Assembly (NCBI GenBank): GCA_902594005.1
Contig: CACJKN010000006.1
Location: 1-59,843, forward strand
DNA from: an uncultured SAR86 cluster bacterium
GTDB lineage: Bacteria; Pseudomonadota; Gammaproteobacteria; Magnimaribacterales; D2472
Length of the DNA stretch: 59,843 nucleotides
Direction of reading: 5' to 3'
Each line of letters starts with the position of its first letter. The first letter of the stretch is position 1. This document shows, one piece after another, positions 31,629-42,551 of the stretch. The notes under the pieces were generated by a model. The model was given only the letters and a program-made list of their open reading frames with translations, did no database searches and had not been told where the DNA came from. The translations under genes and the position numbers were made by a program.

Positions 31629-34205
31629 CTAAGAAACTATATTAACTGCTGAAATTTCAGCTTTTTTAGCATCACTTAAATATTCAGGTAGCTGATCAAA
31701 GTTTAAGTATCTATATATTTCTTCCGATAAAGGATTGATCTCATTCATGAACTCAAGATACTCTTCAGTAGTAGGTAATCTTCCAAGAACTGCTGCAACA
31801 GATGAAAGTTCCGCAGAAGCAAGAAAAACATCTGCTCCATCGCCAAGTCTGTTTGGATAATTTCTTGTTGAGGTAGACACTACAGTAGAGTTTGCTAAAA
31901 CCCTTGCTTGGTTACCCATGCACAGGGAGCAACCAGGCATCTCTGTTCTCGCACCCGAAACGCCAAATATGTTGTAAATGCCTTCCTCCATCAACTGCTG
32001 TTCATCCATTTTTGTTGGTGGCACAACCCAAAATCTTGCTTTAGTACCATTATGTTTTTTAAGCAGATGTCCTGCAGCTCTAAAGTGTCCAATATTTGTC
32101 ATACAAGATCCAAGAAAGACCTCATCAATTTTAGTATTTTGAACTTCTGATAGAGGTTTAATGTCATCTGGATCATTTGGACAAGCTAGAAGAGGCTCTT
32201 TGATTTCATTTAAATCAATTTCAATTATTGCTGCATATTCAGCATCCTTATCTGGCTCTAGCAATTTAGGATCCTTAATCCAATCTTCCATAGCACTTGC
32301 TCTTCTTTCTAATGTCTTAGGGTCGCCATATCCATTGGTAATCATCCATCTCAACATAACTATATTTGAGTTTAAGTACTCAATAATTGGTTCTTTGTCC
32401 AATCTAATTGTGCATCCTGATGCAGACCTCTCTGCTGAAGCATCAGAGATTTCAAAAGCTTGTTCCACTTTTAAATGAGGAAGCCCCTCAACCTCTAGGC
32501 ATCTTCCTGAAAAGATATTCTTTTTGCCTTCTTTAGCAACAGTGAGATGGCCTTGCTGTATTGCAGCATAAGGTATTGCATTAACTAAGTCTCTGAGAGT
32601 GATACCAGGTTGCATATCACCTTTGAATCTAACTAGAACTGATTCAGGCATATCTAAAGGCATAACACCAAGGGTCGCTGCAAAAGCAACTAATCCAGAG
32701 CCTGCTGGAAAACTTATACCAATTGGGAATCTTGTATGACTATCTCCACCTGTTCCTACGGTATCAGGAATTAGCATTCTGTTAAGCCAAGAGTGGATAA
32801 TTCCATCTCCAGGCTTAAGTGACACTCCACCCCTTGTTTTAATAAATTCTGGAAGAGAATGCTGAGTATCAATGTCAACTGGTTTTGGATAAGCTGCAGT
32901 ATGACAAAAAGACTGCATTACTAAATCTGCTGAGAACCCAAGACAAGCAAGTTCTTTCAATTCATCTCTGGTCATTGGTCCTGTAGTATCTTGAGATCCA
33001 ACCGTACTCATTCTTGGTTCGCAGTAGTCACCAGGTCTTACTCCCTCAACTCCGCATGCTTTTCCAACCATCTTTTGTGCCAAGGTATATCCTTTGCTAG
33101 AGGTGTCATTTTGATTTGGTCTTCTAAAGATATCAGTAGGTTCTAATCCTAGAACTTCTCTTGTTTTATCTGTTAACTGTCTTCCAATAATAAGAGGGAT
33201 TCTGCCATTAGCTCTAACCTCATCAAGCAGTACCTCCGTTTTTAATTTAAACTCACTTAGTAACTCATTAGTTTTAGCATCGCTAATTCTTCCTTTGAAT
33301 GGCTCAAAAATTATCTCTTGACCCATTTCTAATTTTGAAACATCACATTCAACAGGAAAAGCTCCAGAATCCTCGAGAGTATTGTAGAAAATAGGTGCAA
33401 TCTTTCCTCCAAAACAAAAACCACCTTCTTTTTTATTTGGAATTGCTGGAATCTCATCTCCCATATGCCATAAGACTGAATTAGTAGCGGATTTTCTAGA
33501 TGAGCCTGTTCCAACAACATCTCCCACAAAGACAACAGGATTTCCTTTCTGCTTTAATTCTTCTATGGTTTCTAAAGGGTTTTCTATTCCCTCTCTTGGC
33601 ATTTTTAACATTGCGAGGGCATGAAGAGGAATATCTGGTCTTGACCACGCATCTGGAGCAGGAGATAAATCATCAGTATTGATTTCACCTGGTACTTTAA
33701 AAACAGTTAGCTTTATACTTTCAGATATTTCTTCTTTACTGGTGAACCATTCTGCATTTGCCCACGAATCAATTACTGTTCTTGCATGTTCATTAGTCTT
33801 CGAAAGTTCGTAGATATCGTTAAAGGCATCAAAAATTAGGAGTGTATTACTTAGTGCAGTTGCAGCATCATCTGCCAATCCCTCTATTTCAAGGCAGTCA
33901 ATAAGAGGTTGAATATTGTAGCCACCAAGCATTGTTCCTAATATAGCAACAGCATCCTCTTTAGAAATATATGGACTTTCCGTTTCTCCCTTTGTTAAAT
34001 CAGATAAGAATCCTGCCTTAACATATGCTGCATCATCTACTCCTGCAGGCACTCTTTCTTTTAATAAATGTAATAAAAGTTCGCTATCTTGATGCTCTTT
34101 TTTAAGAAGATTTACAACATCTGCTGTTTGTTCAGCACTCAGCGGAAGAGGCGGTATGCCCATCTCCTCTCTTTCTTTACAATGCTTCTTATAGTCCTCT
34201 AACAC
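31629..34205 (-). CDS. acnB: Aconitate hydratase B
   Basis: [55 protein letters not shown]. Confidence 0.97.
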   Translation of the reverse strand: MLEDYKKHCKEREEMGIPPLPLSAEQTADVVNLLKKEHQDSELLLHLLKERVPAGVDDAAYVKAGFLSDLTKGETESPYISKEDAVAILGTMLGGYNIQPLIDCLEIEGLADDAATALSNTLLIFDAFNDIYELSKTNEHARTVIDSWANAEWFTSKEEISESIKLTVFKVPGEINTDDLSPAPDAWSRPDIPLHALAMLKMPREGIENPLETIEELKQKGNPVVFVGDVVGTGSSRKSATNSVLWHMGDEIPAIPNKKEGGFCFGGKIAPIFYNTLEDSGAFPVECDVSKLEMGQEIIFEPFKGRISDAKTNELLSEFKLKTEVLLDEVRANGRIPLIIGRQLTDKTREVLGLEPTDIFRRPNQNDTSSKGYTLAQKMVGKACGVEGVRPGDYCEPRMSTVGSQDTTGPMTRDELKELACLGFSADLVMQSFCHTAAYPKPVDIDTQHSLPEFIKTRGGVSLKPGDGIIHSWLNRMLIPDTVGTGGDSHTRFPIGISFPAGSGLVAFAATLGVMPLDMPESVLVRFKGDMQPGITLRDLVNAIPYAAIQQGHLTVAKEGKKNIFSGRCLEVEGLPHLKVEQAFEISDASAERSASGCTIRLDKEPIIEYLNSNIVMLRWMITNGYGDPKTLERRASAMEDWIKDPKLLEPDKDAEYAAIIEIDLNEIKEPLLACPNDPDDIKPLSEVQNTKIDEVFLGSCMTNIGHFRAAGHLLKKHNGTKARFWVVPPTKMDEQQLMEEGIYNIFGVSGARTEMPGCSLCMGNQARVLANSTVVSTSTRNYPNRLGDGADVFLASAELSSVAAVLGRLPTTEEYLEFMNEINPLSEEIYRYLNFDQLPEYLSDAKKAEISAVNIVS

Positions 34206-34281
34206 GCGCCTATTTTACTTCTCTTAAGATAAACTTTCCAACCAAATTACAAAAATTAAATAATATTGTATTATTTGATCC

Positions 34282-34731
34282 ATGCAAAAAAATCGTTCAT
34301 CAACACCTTGTATTGGTATCTGCTCTACAACTTTTGGAGATGATGTTTGTAAGGGATGTAAAAGGTTTTCACATGAAATTACTAATTGGGGTAAGTTCTC
34401 GACTGACGAGAGGGCGATTGTTAATTCTAGGCTTGAGCACTTTAAGATAACTATTCTTGAAGAAAAGTTTACTATTTCTGATAGCGAGCTCTTCGAAAGC
34501 AAGATGAATGAATTTTCTATTAACTTCAATAGCTCTCTTGAGCCTATTACTTGGATTTTTGACTTACTTCGAGCTTCAAGCAATAAAGACTTAAATGTAA
34601 ATGATTTTGGGGTTGAAATATTGCCAGCATTTTCTAATCTTTCACTTATAGAGCTTCGGGATTTAATTAATCAAGAAATGCTTCAACTATCAGAAGCTCA
34701 TTATTATAAATTCTTTAAACGGGCTACTTAA
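34282..34731 (+). CDS. DUF1289-like (Fe-S type Cys motif) protein
   Basis: [30 protein letters not shown]. Confidence 0.75.
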   Translation: MQKNRSSTPCIGICSTTFGDDVCKGCKRFSHEITNWGKFSTDERAIVNSRLEHFKITILEEKFTISDSELFESKMNEFSINFNSSLEPITWIFDLLRASSNKDLNVNDFGVEILPAFSNLSLIELRDLINQEMLQLSEAHYYKFFKRAT

Positions 34732-35983
34732 CCGTAGGTAGGTCACCCCATCTAGTAGTGTATCTTGGAGATATCATATTCCTCTGTATGGGCTTAAATC
34801 TTCCTATGTTTTGTGAAGCAATATAGATCTGCTTTTGATTTAGATTTAACTCATCAATCACTTGCATCAACTTTGAGTCCATCTTGTAAGTATGATTTTC
34901 ATTAAATAAAGAGTTCTGCACATATCCAATATCTGAAAATGAACTTAGCATAATCCCAGCTTTTGAATATCTATAATTAGGTCTATAGATTTTGGGCAGA
35001 ATCTTTCTTACGGCATACAAAAAGTCTCTTGAATCATCTGTTGGATAAGTAAATGAATAGCTCTTTATAGCCCTGTAACTTTCGTTAGTATCAAAAGGAC
35101 TAGTTCTGATAAATACTGATATTCTTGAACTTTTTTGTTTTTCAGATCTTAATTTTTCAGCTGCTCTAACAACATAATCATTAACAACAGTATTTAGGAC
35201 TTCTAAATTAGTAATTTTTTTTGCAAAACTTCTGCTGACTACAATTTGTTTTTTAGTCGGAGAAACATCTTCAATATCTAAACATTTCTCACCATTAAGC
35301 TCTCTAACTGTGCGTTCTAAAACAATACTAAATCTTTTTCTTATATCCTGAGGCGGGGCATATGATAGTTGCAGAGCATTTCTAATACCTGCCATTGATA
35401 GTTTTCTATTTAATCTTCTGCCAACTCCCCATATCTCACCAACTGGAGTGCTTTTAAGGGCTTCACTTATATCTCTCTGGCTATCCAGCACTAAAACTCT
35501 TGATTGAATATCTCTTTTCTTTATTTGGTAGCTAGCAATCTTAGCTAGAGTCTTAGTAGGCCCTATACCTATTCGTACAGGTATTCCTGTCCATCTTCCT
35601 ACGGTATTTTTTAGATGTAAGCCAAAGTCGAAACAGCCTATATTTTTTTCGGTACCTGAGAAATCTAAGAATGCTTCATCAATGCTATAGACTTCTGTTT
35701 TTGGAGAAATGGAATTTAGAATATTCATAACTCTCCTAGACATATCTCCATAGAAAGCAAAATTAGATGAGAAAACAATACCGCCTTTTCTGATATACCT
35801 ATCTTTGATCTTAAACCAAGGAACTCCCATCTTTACACCCATCGCTTTTGCCTCTGAACTCCTTGCAATTACGCAACCATCATTATTAGAGAGGACAACG
35901 ATAGGTCTATTCTTAAGATCAGGACGAAACACTCTTTCACATGAAGCATAAAAGCTATCACAATCTACTAGGGCTATGCTCAT
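34724..35983 (-). CDS. umuC: DNA polymerase V catalytic subunit UmuC (Y-family)
   Basis: [30 protein letters not shown]; clamp-like QNSLF. Confidence 0.95.
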   Translation of the reverse strand: MSIALVDCDSFYASCERVFRPDLKNRPIVVLSNNDGCVIARSSEAKAMGVKMGVPWFKIKDRYIRKGGIVFSSNFAFYGDMSRRVMNILNSISPKTEVYSIDEAFLDFSGTEKNIGCFDFGLHLKNTVGRWTGIPVRIGIGPTKTLAKIASYQIKKRDIQSRVLVLDSQRDISEALKSTPVGEIWGVGRRLNRKLSMAGIRNALQLSYAPPQDIRKRFSIVLERTVRELNGEKCLDIEDVSPTKKQIVVSRSFAKKITNLEVLNTVVNDYVVRAAEKLRSEKQKSSRISVFIRTSPFDTNESYRAIKSYSFTYPTDDSRDFLYAVRKILPKIYRPNYRYSKAGIMLSSFSDIGYVQNSLFNENHTYKMDSKLMQVIDELNLNQKQIYIASQNIGRFKPIQRNMISPRYTTRWGDLPTVK

Positions 35984-36411
35984 GTAAATTGATTAATGAC
36001 CGAAGTTACTAGCCCAGTTACTTCAAAGTCTATTTGGCTATTTATATAGATTGGTTTATAGCCTTTATTTTCAGCGACTAGGCATAATTTAGGCTTAGTT
36101 TTAAATCTTCTACAAACAAATTCACCATCAACTGCTGCAACTATGATGCTGTTATGAGAGGGCTTAATACTTCTGTCTATTATGAGAGTTGCACCATCAT
36201 TAATGCCTGCACCTATCATAGATTTTCCACTTACTCTCACAAGAAAGGTAGCAGCATTATTTTTTATTAAATATTCATTTAGATCTATAGGCGATTCTAT
36301 GAAATCACTTGCAGGACTGGGGAATCCGGCATGCACCATGTCTTGGAAATATGGCAGCATTAGTTCAGATAAATTATCTGCAATCACCGTACCGATGTAA
36401 TTAATTTTCAT
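35980..36411 (-). CDS. umuD: UmuD-like SOS mutagenesis protein
   Basis: [11 protein letters not shown] cleavage-site-like segment, SGKSM Ser; directly upstream of umuC with a LexA box. Confidence 0.92.
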   Translation of the reverse strand: MKINYIGTVIADNLSELMLPYFQDMVHAGFPSPASDFIESPIDLNEYLIKNNAATFLVRVSGKSMIGAGINDGATLIIDRSIKPSHNSIIVAAVDGEFVCRRFKTKPKLCLVAENKGYKPIYINSQIDFEVTGLVTSVINQFT

Positions 36412-36430
36412 AATATAGGAGTGCTAAGAA

Positions 36431-36450
36431 TACTGTATAAATATACAGTA
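36431..36450. promoter_or_regulatory. LexA (SOS) box TACTGTATAAATATACAGTA
   Basis: Palindromic CTGT-N8-ACAG, 19 bp upstream of umuD start. Confidence 0.95.
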
Positions 36451-36472
36451 CTTTTAAAGAGGTTTCAACGCT

Positions 36473-37201
36473 TTATTCAATCTTGAATTTAAATAAATCA
36501 GGGCCATTGGCATCAAGTTTTAAGCACCATCCAAAAGTATCCCAATCTCCCAAAACAATTCGCTGGGTTGAATAATCTCCATACTCTAAGTCATGAAGAT
36601 CAGGTCGATGAGTATGGCCATGAATGAAAAGATTTGGCCTTTCTTTTTGAAGAAACGAATCTACATCATTTAAATTTACGTCAGTTATTTCAGAGGATTT
36701 ATTTTTGCTAGCAGATTTACTGGCATCCCTCATATCGTCTGCAATTTTTTTTCTCTCCTCTAGGGGTTTGCTAAGAAAGTCATCCTTCCAAGCCTGAGAT
36801 CGGACTTGTTTTCTAAAGTCCATATATTCTGAGTCATGAGTGCACAAAAAATCACCATGACTGATGATAATTTCCATTTCGTTAAAGGTTATTGTGTAGG
36901 GGTCCTCAAGGATTTCAATATCTGCTGAAGCTGCAAAGCTTTTATCAAGCAGAAAATCTCTATTGCCAGCAATAAAAAATAGCTTATTCCCTTTGCTCGC
37001 AAAATCACTCAGCTTAGACTGAATAACTTCTGCAAGCTCACTATCATCATCATCTCCAATCCAAACCTCAAATAAATCACCTAATATATAAAGACTGGTA
37101 GGAGTAGATATTTTGTTATCTAAAAAATCAAAGAATGATTTAGTGGTAGGTGACTCAACTGAACTTAGATGTAGGTCTGAAATGAAGTATATTGGATTCA
37201 T
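36473..37201 (-). CDS. lpxH: UDP-2,3-diacylglucosamine diphosphatase
   Basis: [36 protein letters not shown]. Confidence 0.94.
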   Translation of the reverse strand: MNPIYFISDLHLSSVESPTTKSFFDFLDNKISTPTSLYILGDLFEVWIGDDDDSELAEVIQSKLSDFASKGNKLFFIAGNRDFLLDKSFAASADIEILEDPYTITFNEMEIIISHGDFLCTHDSEYMDFRKQVRSQAWKDDFLSKPLEERKKIADDMRDASKSASKNKSSEITDVNLNDVDSFLQKERPNLFIHGHTHRPDLHDLEYGDYSTQRIVLGDWDTFGWCLKLDANGPDLFKFKIE

Positions 37202-37719
37202 TCCATAACAGATATCGATTGAATCATAATTGGCTCAACTGGAACATCTGCATACTGTTGAAAGTTACCGGTATCAACCACAGCAATTGCATCAACAACA
37301 TCCATTCCATCTGTTACCTTACCAAATACTGCATATCCCCAGCCACGCATAGTTTCTGATGAATGATTTAAGAAGCTATTGTCTTTATGGTTAATGAAAA
37401 ATTGACTTGTAGCTGAATGAGGGTCACCAGTTCTTGCCATAGCAATAGTTCCTCTATCATTTGGTAAGCCATTATTAGCTTCATTTTGAATTGGTTGAGT
37501 ACCAGAAGGCTTGGTTCTCATATCAGCTGTTAAGCCTCCTCCCTGAACCATAAAACCATCAATCACTCTATGAAAGATAGTCTCATCGTAGTATCCAGAT
37601 TCAACAAGATTAATAAAATTTTCAACTGTACCCGGAGCCTTTTCATTATCAAGCTCAAGACTAATATCACCAAGAGATGTTGAAATAACTACTGCAATAA
37701 CTGTTTTTGTCATACTCAT
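37198..37719 (-). CDS. ppiB: Peptidyl-prolyl cis-trans isomerase (cyclophilin)
   Basis: [43 protein letters not shown]. Confidence 0.93.
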   Translation of the reverse strand: MSMTKTVIAVVISTSLGDISLELDNEKAPGTVENFINLVESGYYDETIFHRVIDGFMVQGGGLTADMRTKPSGTQPIQNEANNGLPNDRGTIAMARTGDPHSATSQFFINHKDNSFLNHSSETMRGWGYAVFGKVTDGMDVVDAIAVVDTGNFQQYADVPVEPIMIQSISVME

Positions 37720-37747
37720 ACCTTTTAAATTTAAATATTTATTAATA

Positions 37748-38851
37748 CTAGTTTATTTGCCATTTAGAGGCAATGCGATCTTCTATAATTTCCTCAGTCA
37801 AACCATAATCTTTAAGCTCATAGCGGTGCTTTCCATGTTTATGTTTCTTATGATTCTTTATATAAAATTCCATTTTGATTTTTATGCTTTCCTCAAAGGG
37901 CTTATCAATAAAATCATAAATATTCTCCATTGTCTCAATTGGATCTTTAATGAAATCAGCATAATCGATATCAAGGTTTGTTGTTGAATCAAGCAAAGTC
38001 CTTCCTTCTTTATTCTTTAATATTGCATTTTCCCAAAACTCAATCGTTTGTTTCCCTATAAGTTCTCTATCAATTTGGTTACACAGCCCATTCCAAAGTT
38101 TTTCAGTAAGGCTGCAAGTTGAGGTAATTGATTTTATAGGATCTCTATATATGTGAATGAATCTTGCCTTTGGATAAATCTTTAGAATTTCAGGAATGTG
38201 TTCAATATGTGATGGATCTTTGAATAGCCAGTTTTTAGGTCTACCTGAGAGTTCTAAGATTTGGAAAAACTTTTTATGCCATTCAAATACATTTGTAAAA
38301 TCAGTTTCCATTAGAAACTCTTTATAGTTTGGAAGATGAGACATATAAATATAGACGACACTCTTAGCAGTTACCGTATTAAATTGCTCACATTCCTCTG
38401 GAGATAGAGCTCGCAACTTGTGCATCGCATCTAGCATTGGCACTACAAGCCTGGCAAAACGAAGCTCGACATCAGTTGCAAAAATCCTTAGCGACTCTCG
38501 CCAACTTCCTTTTTCTAGCCATGGAAGGGGTCTTGTTATTTCCCAGTAAAGCGGACTTCTATGATCTTCATCATTACAGAGAATATCAAAGAGAAAAGTA
38601 GTTCCTGATCGAGGAAGGCCTGTTACGATAATAGGTGCTGCTGGATCAGGCATATCTTTATTTGCTGCAAACTTACAAATCTTCTCTCTAACATTCATCC
38701 GATTATGTAATTGATGCATAAAAGCAATAATGCCAAACATATTTATTTCTTTATTTGCATTAATGTCATCTACTAAAAGTTCCAATGCCTCAATAAATTC
38801 AGGTTCATGAGAGGTAGTTTTATTTAGCAGCTTTTCTTTTGATATTTTCAT
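37748..38851 (-). CDS. Sulfotransferase family protein
   Basis: [19 protein letters not shown] (PAPS 5' loop) and [16 protein letters not shown]. Confidence 0.85.
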   Translation of the reverse strand: MKISKEKLLNKTTSHEPEFIEALELLVDDINANKEINMFGIIAFMHQLHNRMNVREKICKFAANKDMPDPAAPIIVTGLPRSGTTFLFDILCNDEDHRSPLYWEITRPLPWLEKGSWRESLRIFATDVELRFARLVVPMLDAMHKLRALSPEECEQFNTVTAKSVVYIYMSHLPNYKEFLMETDFTNVFEWHKKFFQILELSGRPKNWLFKDPSHIEHIPEILKIYPKARFIHIYRDPIKSITSTCSLTEKLWNGLCNQIDRELIGKQTIEFWENAILKNKEGRTLLDSTTNLDIDYADFIKDPIETMENIYDFIDKPFEESIKIKMEFYIKNHKKHKHGKHRYELKDYGLTEEIIEDRIASKWQIN

Positions 38852-38937
38852 TTCTACTCATTAATGGTAACAAAATATTTTTTCAATTTCTTTGAGTCTA
38901 GTGGTATTGTAGTTACTTAGAAATTTAGGAGGAAATT

Positions 38938-39369
38938 ATGAAAAAAATTCTATTTTTGTCACTACTTGTACCTTTCTTTAGCCTTGCTGAAATCTGGGTA
39001 GATTATGAGCCTGCTGAGCAAGTTACAGAAATGACTGTAGTTAAAGTAAAACCAAACATGCTTGATGATTACCTAATGGGGATAAAAAGTACTTGGGTAG
39101 ATTCTTGTGAAATACAAAAAGAGCTTGGACATATTGTGAGTTGTGCCGTTTATACAGCAAGCACTGCGGGCACAGATCCAAATGTATTTTTAACAATAAC
39201 CTATGAAAACCTAGCTGCAATGGGTCCTGATAAAGAAAAATATGAGGAGTTTGTTGAAGCATGGAGAAAAAAGATTTCTGAAGAAGAGCAAAGTGAAATA
39301 GCTGGCGGCTATGGAGATATGCGAGAAATCGTAGACCTTGTTGTCTTAAGAAAAGTAAACTTTAAATAA
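38938..39369 (+). CDS. Exported hypothetical protein
   Basis: RBS (ggagg) and signal peptide MKKILFLSLLVPFFSLAEI; no family recognised. Confidence 0.65.
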   Translation: MKKILFLSLLVPFFSLAEIWVDYEPAEQVTEMTVVKVKPNMLDDYLMGIKSTWVDSCEIQKELGHIVSCAVYTASTAGTDPNVFLTITYENLAAMGPDKEKYEEFVEAWRKKISEEEQSEIAGGYGDMREIVDLVVLRKVNFK

Positions 39370-39375
39370 CTCTCA

Positions 39376-39398
39376 TTGGGCAGGTTAATCCTGCCCAA
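39376..39398. terminator. Stem-loop (9-bp stem TTGGGCAGG-TTAAT-CCTGCCCAA), possible terminator
   Basis: Perfect inverted repeat just after the 38938 gene; no strong U-tract. Confidence 0.55.
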
Positions 39399-39406
39399 AT
39401 TTAACT

Positions 39407-39823
39407 ATGAATATCTTATTTCTTTGTGTTGGAAACTCAGCTCGAAGCCAGATAGCTGAAGGTCTTGCAAAGTCTATGATGGGTTCTGAATACAACATAC
39501 AAAGTGCAGGGTCTCAACCAAGTGGATCAGTGCATAAAAATGCAATTAGTACCATGAAAGAAATAGGAATTGATATTTCAAATCACGAATCTAAGAGTTT
39601 AGAAGATCTTGATAAGGAGTTTATGAATGATGTTGATTTCATAATTACCTTGTGTGCTGAGGAATTCTGTCCAATTCTAAATAACAAAGCAAAAAAAATT
39701 CATTGGGCAAATGAGGATCCAGATAACGATAGTTATTCAGATCAACAGCTAGAAAAAGAATTCCGAAGAACAAGAGAAAATATATTTAAGCTTTTAAAAA
39801 AATTTTTTGTTGAAAACTCTTAA
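39407..39823 (+). CDS. Arsenate reductase / low-MW protein tyrosine phosphatase family (ArsC-like)
   Basis: CVGNSARSQIAEG P-loop; TLCAEEFCPIL cysteine pair; IHWANEDPDND. Confidence 0.85.
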   Translation: MNILFLCVGNSARSQIAEGLAKSMMGSEYNIQSAGSQPSGSVHKNAISTMKEIGIDISNHESKSLEDLDKEFMNDVDFIITLCAEEFCPILNNKAKKIHWANEDPDNDSYSDQQLEKEFRRTRENIFKLLKKFFVENS

Positions 39824-39827
39824 GACT

Positions 39828-40334
39828 TTAATAGAAAGAGATCTCTTTAACTTTTAAATCGACATCGAAGTCTCTACCATACCCAGCAAAACTAATATCT
39901 CTAATATTGCTGGGATTTAGCCTTGGCGACATACCAGATTTTTTTTCAAAGTCTGAGAAATTAATTTCAAACATTTGCCATTCTGAAGTAACATCAAATG
40001 TTGAGCTGTGATATGCCCATGGCGGCATTCTTAAGCCTTGCATAGTTACATGAACCTCATAGGTTTCATTATTACCTTTTGCCATAAAGCGAATACCCTT
40101 AACCTCTTTATTAACGCTATCTGGTCTGTGGGCTAACCTAACGAAACCACCATTATTAACAGTAGTTACATATCCTTTTAGACTGAAAACACCATCATCA
40201 AAACCGGCTTCTAATTCTGACTTACCGCCCATAACTTGATCGGTAACAATGTACCAATTGGAAGGATTATTTGAAATATCGGAAAAAGAACTCATAGATA
40301 TAAATAGAAGTAAAAGTGAGAAAATTTTTTTCAT
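39828..40334 (-). CDS. Exported CIA30-like domain protein
   Basis: Signal peptide; NWYIVTDQVMGGKSELEAGFDDGVFSLKGYVTTVNNGGFVRL. Confidence 0.78.
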   Translation of the reverse strand: MKKIFSLLLLFISMSSFSDISNNPSNWYIVTDQVMGGKSELEAGFDDGVFSLKGYVTTVNNGGFVRLAHRPDSVNKEVKGIRFMAKGNNETYEVHVTMQGLRMPPWAYHSSTFDVTSEWQMFEINFSDFEKKSGMSPRLNPSNIRDISFAGYGRDFDVDLKVKEISFY

Positions 40335-40355
40335 GGTAGCAGTATAAATTAACTA

Positions 40356-40430
40356 TGGCTCCCCCGGTGTGGATCGAACACACGACCAATTGATTAACAG
40401 TCAACTGCTCTACCGCTGAGCTACAGGGGA
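40356..40430 (-). tRNA. tRNA-Asn (GTT), encoded CCA
   Basis: Minus strand TCCCCTG-TA-GCTC...ctGTTaa...GTGTGTTCGATCCACAC-CGGGGGA-G-CCA; acceptor, D, anticodon and T stems pair. Confidence 0.95.
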
Positions 40431-40477
40431 GCGTGAAAAGCATTATAATTAATTTTTATTTAATTAGTAAGAAATAA

Positions 40478-42487
40478 ATGACGAAAAAACTTGAAGTAGT
40501 AAGTAATTTTGATCCAGCTGGAACCCAACCTGAGGCAATTAAAAGCTTAGTATCAGGTATTGATAATGGCTTGCTACACCAAGTTCTTTTGGGTGTAACC
40601 GGTTCCGGTAAAACATACACTATGGCAAAAGTTATTGAGGAGACTCAGCGTCCAGCAATAATAATGGCTCATAACAAAACTCTTGCGGCTCAACTCTATG
40701 GTGAATTTAGAGATTTTTTTCCAAATAATTCTGTTGAGTATTTTGTTTCTTACTATGACTATTATCAGCCTGAGGCCTATGTCCCGGCCTCGGATACTTA
40801 TATAGCAAAAGATGCATCGATTAATGAGCATATTGAGCAGATGCGATTATCTGCAACAAAAGCGCTAATAGAAAGAAAAGATGCAATTGTTGTTGCAACA
40901 GTTTCATCAATTTATGGATTAGGAGCGCCAGAATCTTATTTAGAGATGGTCATGCATTTGGATAGAGGAGATGAAGTTGATCAGAGGCAGCTTTTAAAAA
41001 AGCTATCTGTTATGCAATACACCAGAAATGATCTTGATTTTAGAAGATCAACTTTTAGAGTCAGAGGGGACACTATAGATGTATATCCAGCTGACTCAGA
41101 GAGAGAAGCATTACGCATTCAGATGTTTGGAGATGAAATTGAAAGTCTCCTATGGATCGACTCATTAACAGGCGAGATTATTTCAGAAACACCTCGAGCT
41201 ACAATCTTTCCAAAAACTCACTATGTAACTCCTAGAGAAAAAATCAATGCATGCATTCCCGAAATTGAAGAGGAACTTAAAGATAGGCTTGCCTTTTTAA
41301 AGGAAAATAATAAATTAGTTGAGGCTCAAAGACTTCAAGAGAGAACGCAATATGATTTAGAAATGATGCGAGAGCTTGGCTATTGTCAGGGAATCGAGAA
41401 TTACTCTCGATATCTTTCAGGCAGAGAGTCAGGAGAACCGCCGCCTTGCTTATTCGATTATGTTCCAAAAAATGCTTTAGTTTTTATCGATGAGTCTCAC
41501 GTAACAGTTCCGCAAATAGGTGCCATGTATAAAGGTGATAGATCAAGAAAAGAAACCTTAGTTGAGTACGGTTTCAGGCTTCCATCTGCTGTAGATAATA
41601 GGCCTTTAAGATTTGAAGAGTGGGAGTTACTTGCATCACAAAGAATTTATGTCTCTGCTACACCAAATAAGTATGAGTCAGAAAGGAATGATAATTTAGT
41701 TGAGCTTCTTGTTAGACCAACTGGTTTAACGGACCCAGAAGTTGAAATCAGACCAGCTACATCTCAGGTTGATGATGTGATTGGAGAATGTAATGAGAGA
41801 GCAATGCTAAAGGAAAGGGTGCTCATAACAACTTTGACTAAAAGAATGGCAGAGGATTTGACTGATTATCTTAATGAGAATGATATTAAAACAAGATACA
41901 TGCATTCAGATATTGATACTGTTGAAAGGGTAGAAATTATTCGAGACCTTAGACTTGGTAAGTTCGATGTTTTAGTGGGTATTAATTTATTGAGAGAAGG
42001 GCTCGATATTCCTGAGGTAAGCCTTGTAGCAATTCTTGATGCAGATAAAGAAGGTTTTTTAAGGTCCGAAACAACCCTTATTCAAACGATAGGAAGAGCA
42101 GCCAGAAACTTAAGAGGAAAAGCAATCCTATATGCAGATAAAAAAACTGGATCAATGGAGCGAGCCTTAGCTGAAACTTCAAGAAGGCGAGATATCCAGC
42201 TAGAGTTCAATGAAAAAAATAATATTAAACCTCAGTCGATTAAGAAAGAAGTAAAAGATATTATGGAAGGCGCAAGAGTAAATAAGAGAGCCTCTAAGAA
42301 CAGACCGCAAGATTATTCAAAAGACTTGAAATTTAGAATCAAAGAGTCAAATCCTGATGAAATCTCAAAATCAATTAATAAGCTTGAAGAGCAGATGTAT
42401 AAGTATGCAAATCAAACTGAGTTTGAAAAAGCTGCTTATTGCAGAGATAAAATTAAAGAACTTAAAAGAAAGTTAATAGAAGTCTAG
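40478..42487 (+). CDS. uvrB: UvrABC system protein B
   Basis: [61 protein letters not shown]. Confidence 0.98.
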   Translation: MTKKLEVVSNFDPAGTQPEAIKSLVSGIDNGLLHQVLLGVTGSGKTYTMAKVIEETQRPAIIMAHNKTLAAQLYGEFRDFFPNNSVEYFVSYYDYYQPEAYVPASDTYIAKDASINEHIEQMRLSATKALIERKDAIVVATVSSIYGLGAPESYLEMVMHLDRGDEVDQRQLLKKLSVMQYTRNDLDFRRSTFRVRGDTIDVYPADSEREALRIQMFGDEIESLLWIDSLTGEIISETPRATIFPKTHYVTPREKINACIPEIEEELKDRLAFLKENNKLVEAQRLQERTQYDLEMMRELGYCQGIENYSRYLSGRESGEPPPCLFDYVPKNALVFIDESHVTVPQIGAMYKGDRSRKETLVEYGFRLPSAVDNRPLRFEEWELLASQRIYVSATPNKYESERNDNLVELLVRPTGLTDPEVEIRPATSQVDDVIGECNERAMLKERVLITTLTKRMAEDLTDYLNENDIKTRYMHSDIDTVERVEIIRDLRLGKFDVLVGINLLREGLDIPEVSLVAILDADKEGFLRSETTLIQTIGRAARNLRGKAILYADKKTGSMERALAETSRRRDIQLEFNEKNNIKPQSIKKEVKDIMEGARVNKRASKNRPQDYSKDLKFRIKESNPDEISKSINKLEEQMYKYANQTEFEKAAYCRDKIKELKRKLIEV

Positions 42488-42551
42488 ATTGCTACTGTTT
42501 GAGCAAAGTTTTTATCCTATAATTGTCTTAAGGTTTTTAAATCTTTAATAA

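Noticed and set aside
34224-34583. Minus-strand 119-aa ORF
   Set aside because: Antisense to the DUF1289-like gene, which has a clear Cys motif; no recognisable family.
40574-40831. Minus-strand 85-aa ORF
   Set aside because: Lies wholly antisense to uvrB with no coding evidence.
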